Positions 23,886 through 26,772 of a stretch of DNA of 26,772 nucleotides are shown here, piece by piece (the first letter of the stretch is position 1; every line of letters begins with the position of its first letter). A model generated the notes under the pieces. The model worked only from the letters and a program-made list of their open reading frames with translations. It was not told the origin of the DNA and made no database searches. The position numbers and the translations under genes were made by a program. Source of the DNA: PNAI01 sp964575715 (GTDB lineage Bacteria; Pseudomonadota; Alphaproteobacteria; Rhizobiales; Xanthobacteraceae); the NCBI GenBank assembly GCA_964575715.1, contig CAZNSG010000070.1:1-26772 (forward strand), written 5' to 3'.

Positions 23886-23891
23886 TCGATC
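23886..23891. repeat. Right copy of 6-bp direct repeat TCGATC (RIT integration core)
   Basis: Identical to 20455-20460. It lies inside codons for Lys-Ile-Glu of the interrupted recombinase gene, between its second catalytic His and its catalytic Tyr. Confidence 0.8.
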
Positions 23892-24448
23892 TTGGTGTGG
23901 CCGAGCAGAAGTTGGACGGCCCGCAGATTCCCAGTGCGCCGGTAGATCAGCGTCACCTTGGTTCGTCGCAGCGAGTGCGTGCCGTACAGATGCGGGTCGA
24001 GACCGATACCGGCGATCCACTCGGCGAGTAGTCGGGCGTACTGGCGAGGCGTCATGCTCAGTCCCGGCTTTCGGCCGGTGAACAGGAACTCGCCGGGCTT
24101 CTTGCCGGCCGCCTTCATGTAGTCGTCGACTGCCTGACGAGTTTGTTCCGTCAGTTCGAACCGAACTGGTCGTCCAGTTTTCTTCTGGCGCACGGTCGCG
24201 CGATCGACGGCATAACCATTGGGAGCCACGTCGTTGACTCTGATGGCGACAACGTCGCAGCCGCGCAGCTTGCTGTCGATGGCGAGATTGAACATCGCCA
24301 GATCGCGAGCCTGCTGCTCGATCTGGAGCTTGGTCCGAATCGCCCAGACGTGTTTCTGCCGGAGCGGCGGCTTGGCTCCGGTCATCTTACCCTTGTTCCA
24401 GGGTACCCGCTTAGGCGCGGGTGGGATAATATTTTCAACGTCATGCAT
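23886..24448 (-). pseudogene. Tyrosine recombinase gene, N-terminal and central part, split by the RIT element
   Basis: This carries the first 187 codons of a 210-codon gene. It begins MHDVENIIPPAPKRVPWNKG and contains Arg in SKLRGCDVVAI, Lys in VRQKKTGRP, the HxxR box HSLRRTK and LLLGHTKI with the second His. The RIT element cuts it at codon 188, so the Tyr-bearing tail (20385-20460) is lost; the frame now runs 15 codons into the element and stops. A full protein of this type is short for an integrase because it has little N-terminal arm-binding domain. It is the only gene of the surrounding 0.9-kb inverted-repeat element and was presumably its mover. It is now inactive unless the RIT element excises precisely. 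Confidence 0.92.
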
Positions 24449-24539
24449 GGTCGTACTCCTCTGTTACAGAGGCGAGGAGCATGGGCCATGCGAAGCGATG
24501 TCCGCTTTTTCGGTCGCAATCAGAGGGTTAGCCGACATA

Positions 24540-24577
24540 GCGCGGACATGCCGAATCGGTCGATCGTGACCCATTTC
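24540..24577. repeat. Right 38-bp inverted end of the outer element
   Basis: Begins GCGCGGACATGCCGAATCGG and ends CCCATTTC; mirrors 20242-20279 with two mismatches. Its last two bases lie within the stop codon of the DUF1488 remnant. Confidence 0.85.
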
Positions 24578-24706
24578 AGAAGTCGGTGCTGACCAGATCA
24601 TAAGAGCCTTTGTGGCCGCGCGCATAAACCTTGGCTGCAGCCACATAGATCAAGTCGCGATTCGCATCAAAGGCGCCAAGCAGTCGGTCGTGGGTCAGGT
24701 CAGCTT
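24576..24706 (-). pseudogene. C-terminal remnant of a DUF1488-family gene
   Basis: The minus strand encodes about 42 codons with GAFDANRDLIYVAAAKVYAR, then GHKGSYDLVSTDF and a TGA stop at 24578-24576. This matches the C-terminal pattern I know for small DUF1488 proteins (AFDA.RD.I...A..VYARG.KGSY.L...DF). An in-frame stop comes just before Ala-Asp-Leu-Thr, and the N-terminal half is absent, so the gene is broken. The outer mobile element ends exactly at its stop codon. Confidence 0.65.
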
Positions 24707-24762
24707 AAATAAGGCAGCGATTTCGGCTTGCGGTCCTCGCCGAAGGGCGCATATTTCGCATT

Positions 24763-24951
24763 ATGCCCAGGAAACGCCCGACGCTCCCGAGCCCCCCGAC
24801 GCCAGCGGGTACGAATGACAACGCCAAATCCGTCGATCGATGGGACGATGAGGGCGGCGCTCCACGTGACGGCCGGCTACCGCGTAAGCGTCCCCGCGAT
24901 TTCAGCCAAGCCGCAAAGCTCGTGGTCGATAACCGGAAATCCAGACGATAA
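24763..24951 (+). pseudogene. Probable truncated small Lys/Arg-rich protein gene
   Basis: An open frame from ATG 24763 encodes MPRKRPTLPSPPTPAG, then a polar linker, then RKRPRDFSQAAKLVVD before diverging into NRKSRR and stop. I recall small rhizobial proteins in which KRPRD..Q.AK..VDIATGE is followed by a glycine/alanine/lysine-rich tail. Here the match breaks at about 24930, where IS1-like transposase sequence begins in another frame. I therefore read it as a 5' stump cut by an insertion and deletion. The function of the intact family is unknown to me. Confidence 0.35.
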
Positions 24952-25201
24952 GCACGTCAGCACGTCGTATGCCGAACGCGCGAATCTTACAATGCGAATG
25001 CACATGCGCCGCTTTACCCGGCTCACCAATGCGTTCTCGAAAAAGATCGAAAACCACACAGCAGCAGTCGCGCTCCATTCGATGTATTATAATTTCGCCC
25101 GCGTACATCAGACATTGAAGGTATCGCCTGCGATGGCCGCGGCCGAGCTTACAGCGACCCAGCTTGAGAATCACACCGACTTATCAGGGCCAGCCAGATA
25201 A
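24935..25201 (+). pseudogene. C-terminal remnant of an IS1-like DDE transposase
   Basis: From about 24935 the frame reads GNPDDKHVSTSYAERANLTM, then RMHMRRFTRLTNAFSKKIEN, YYNFARVHQTLKVSPAMAAA and a short unrelated tail to the stop at 25201. This is the conserved C-terminal third of transposases usually annotated as IS1 family in rhizobia; the Glu in SYAERANL corresponds to the DDE glutamate. The catalytic Asp residues and the whole N-terminus are missing, so it cannot be active. No inverted repeats of the original IS were found on either side. Confidence 0.8.
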
Positions 25202-25482
25202 CCAGATCGTCGACATAGCCGAACCCGTCGCCCGCATGGCCATGACGGCATGATAGTTCACAAATAATTACCATTGGTTTTATATGGTTATTCTTCAATG
25301 ACTTGATCGCGATTTGTGGGTGCTCCTCGTCCGGCCCACAATGTGGCATCCAGGCCACAACCTGCGAAAAAAACTGGTTTTCTGTGAAATCTGCGGTCGT
25401 GTTGATGTGTCAAGTGGCAGAAGTCAGCTATAAAATACGAAATTGCCTATTTTCAGCCTTGCTTCAACTTTGGAGGATTCCT
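25202..25482. other. Intergenic region upstream of the porin gene
   Basis: About 280 bases without a supported gene. The middle part (25258-25300) is strikingly AT-rich and is the likely promoter zone for the rightward porin gene. The minus strand near 25175-25215 encodes GYVDDLVIWLALI, faintly like a DUF1232 segment, but too short to call. Confidence 0.45.
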
Positions 25483-26166
25483 ATGTATCTCCACCGTTTT
25501 GCTCTCGCTGCGCTGGCCGCCGCTGCGCTTGGCGCCGGTATCCAGAGCGCTTCCGCCGCTGGGCCTGTGAAAGCGGCGCCTATGACTCCGGTCTACAATT
25601 GGACCGGTTGCTATGTTGGCATCCACGCTGGTGGTGGGTGGACAAAATCTGATTGGGTTTCGACGGGCGGGGTGAACGCGCATCCGGACGGCGACGGCGT
25701 TTTGATTGGCGGCCATATCGGTTGCAATTATCAGATTCAAACGTTCGTCTGGGGTGTGGAAGGCGACATCGATTGGACTAATATCGAGGGCAATGGACCT
25801 TGGTCGTCGCCTGGATTTACAGCACCCTATAAGACGAATTATTTGGCTTCGGTGCGCGGTCGTCTAGGTTTTGCCTTCAATCAGTTCCTGATTTACGGAA
25901 CTGGTGGCGCCGCATTTGCAAAATGGGAGTATAGGACGCCTGAGTGCGGCGTCGGTGTTTGTGGCGCGTACGATAACTCGAACGCTGGTTGGGTTGCAGG
26001 CGGCGGCGTCGAATACGGCTTCAGCCGGAGTTGGACTGCGAGAGTTGAATACCTCTATTACGATTTTGGGACGGTGACTTCGCCAGCGGGTGGTGTTGAT
26101 ACAGTTCCTACCAACATACAGACTACCGTTTCAGTCGTTCGCGGCGGTCTCACCCTTCGCTTCTGA
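25483..26166 (+). CDS. Outer-membrane beta-barrel protein (Omp25/RopB-like porin family)
   Basis: Protein of 227 residues for the outer membrane. Residues 1-26 are a signal peptide (MYLHRFALAALAAAALGAG, cleavage near SASAA). The mature protein alternates aromatic and small residues as in an eight-stranded barrel: WTGCYVGIHAGGGW, GGHIGCNYQIQ, WGVEGDIDW, LASVRGRLGF, LIYGTGGAAFA, AGWVAGGGVEYGF, WTARVEYLYYDFG, and it ends in Phe (LTLRF), the outer-membrane insertion signal. These phrases are typical of the abundant small barrel proteins of Hyphomicrobiales. ATG 25483 has a strong TTGGAGG site; the frame runs back to 25303, but that part is not a leader. It stands alone, followed by a strong terminator at 26194-26223. 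Confidence 0.93.
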   Translation: MYLHRFALAALAAAALGAGIQSASAAGPVKAAPMTPVYNWTGCYVGIHAGGGWTKSDWVSTGGVNAHPDGDGVLIGGHIGCNYQIQTFVWGVEGDIDWTNIEGNGPWSSPGFTAPYKTNYLASVRGRLGFAFNQFLIYGTGGAAFAKWEYRTPECGVGVCGAYDNSNAGWVAGGGVEYGFSRSWTARVEYLYYDFGTVTSPAGGVDTVPTNIQTTVSVVRGGLTLRF

Positions 26167-26193
26167 TAATCATTGAAACTATCCGAGCTTTCC

Positions 26194-26223
26194 AAAGCCC
26201 CGGGCCTCGCGCCTGGGGCTTTT
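26194..26223 (+). terminator. Rho-independent terminator of the porin gene
   Basis: A 12-bp GC-rich stem (AAAGCCCCGGGC at 26194-26205 with GCCTGGGGCTTT at 26211-26222, one G-T pair) with a five-base loop is followed by a short T-run. It begins 27 bases after the porin stop codon. A group II intron starts five bases beyond the stem. Confidence 0.88.
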
Positions 26224-26227
26224 CGTT

Positions 26228-26772
26228 GTGTGCCGAGCATGAACGACAGCTTGGAGGTGAAAGTCCTCTATCCAGCCTGATGGCGGCGAAGGATTAGCGA
26301 AGCGCAAGGGCGTCGTCGCGAGGCGGGGTCTGAAAGAAGCGTGGAGCAAAGCCGCGGCCCGATGGACTAGAATCGGATAACGAGGCCTACCCGGCCGGAC
26401 GAGCGAGCAAGTGATCGCGAAGTCCACGGTCATCAAGGACCGGGGTGGTAAATCCGGCGGGCGTGCGGCGAAGGCGGTCGGTCTTACCTCGGGAGGTCTG
26501 CGCTGTGTCTCGGATTCGAGACTGAGGTCGTCGCAAGGCGACCTGATCGCAACGCAGAAGTCAGCAGAGGGCATAGTAGGTGGAGCGCGCTTCACCGAAG
26601 GCCCGAACGTTGGCAGGACGCTCGAACATGGAGATCTCGGACCGGCCATGCGGCCGAATACCCAGGTATCTGGCCTTTGGAGCAACGGAAAAGGGTGAAG
26701 CCCGGACGGCGTAGCTCGAAGGGACCGAAGCCGGTGCGGCGGGCTCCATCAGTATAGCCTCCGGCGTTGGCG
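26228..26772 (+). mobile_element. Group II intron, 5' part (continues past the window)
   Basis: The sequence starts GTGTGCCGAGC, fitting the group II 5' consensus GUGYG, and continues with GGAGGTGAAAGTCC and GAAGTCAGCAGAGGGCATAG, phrases I associate with the structural RNA of bacterial group II introns. Only the RNA part is in view; no reverse transcriptase/maturase motif appears before base 26772, so the protein gene should begin beyond the edge. Placement directly after a terminator hairpin is the known habit of class C introns, but I could not confirm the class from the RNA folds. Confidence 0.72.

Larger units (their letters stand above)
20242..24577. mobile_element. Small inverted-repeat element carrying one tyrosine recombinase, interrupted by a RIT element
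   Basis: Inverted ends lie at 20242-20279 and 24540-24577 and match at 36 of 38 bases; weaker symmetry continues inward for about 60 more bases (shared GCGGACATCG-like blocks). Without the RIT insertion and one repeat copy the element would be 905 bp, with a single 210-residue recombinase gene filling about two thirds of it. The right end overlaps the stop codon of a DUF1488 remnant by two bases. I find no target duplication, which fits a tyrosine recombinase rather than a DDE transposase. It could alternatively be a non-autonomous repeat family that captured the gene. Confidence 0.65.

Noticed and set aside
24449..24539. CRISPR-like or attachment-site repeats from the recurring GCGGACAT phrases
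   Set aside because: The phrases are the inner, weaker part of the inverted ends of the mobile element and show no regular spacing.
25149..25358. DUF1232-like fragment on the minus strand (GYVDDLVIWLALI)
   Set aside because: Only about 13 residues look similar, and they overlap the end of the transposase remnant; too weak to annotate.
26411..26698. 95-codon open frame within the group II intron
   Set aside because: It lies in the structural RNA part of the intron and has no reverse transcriptase or maturase motif.

Overview
The window looks like a piece of an alphaproteobacterial chromosome, most likely Bradyrhizobium or a close Hyphomicrobiales relative. The reasons are orphan TctC/Bug binding proteins, an Omp25/RopB-type small porin, a DUF1488 remnant, palindromic intergenic repeats and a high-GC codon style. 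This assignment comes from recognising families by eye; no database search was run.

Region 1 (1-2571) is signalling. An HD-GYP protein with a degenerate receiver domain faces a single-domain CheY-like regulator tail to tail, with non-coding DNA on both sides. Region 2 (2572-15760) is a catabolic and uptake locus. A leftward operon encodes a NitT/TauT-type ABC transporter and a maleate-isomerase-family protein. A divergent rightward operon encodes an amidase, a family III CoA-transferase, an atypical SDR and an alpha/beta hydrolase, with ATGA overlap or short spacing. Beyond it lie two orphan TctC binding proteins, an FAD hydroxylase and a leaderless NMT1-like protein. Together they suggest uptake and breakdown of an unidentified small organic acid or amide, possibly aromatic or heterocyclic. 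Two of the enzymes lack their family's catalytic residues.

Region 3 (16238-20124) is a possible conflict or defence island. It holds a secreted HExxH metallopeptidase, a tiny secreted cysteine-motif protein, and a 919-residue TIR / nSTAND ATPase / transmembrane / FGE-like fusion.

Region 4 (20242-25201) is nested mobile DNA. An element of about 0.9 kb with 38-bp inverted ends carries a single 210-residue tyrosine recombinase. That gene is split by a 3425-bp RIT (recombinase-in-trio) element flanked by 6-bp direct repeats. Removing the RIT and one repeat copy restores the reading frame exactly. To the right are three gene stumps: DUF1488, a small lysine/arginine-rich protein, and an IS1-like transposase C-terminus.

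Region 5 (25202-26772) holds a small outer-membrane beta-barrel gene, its terminator, and the 5' part of a group II intron that begins five bases after the terminator stem and runs off the window.
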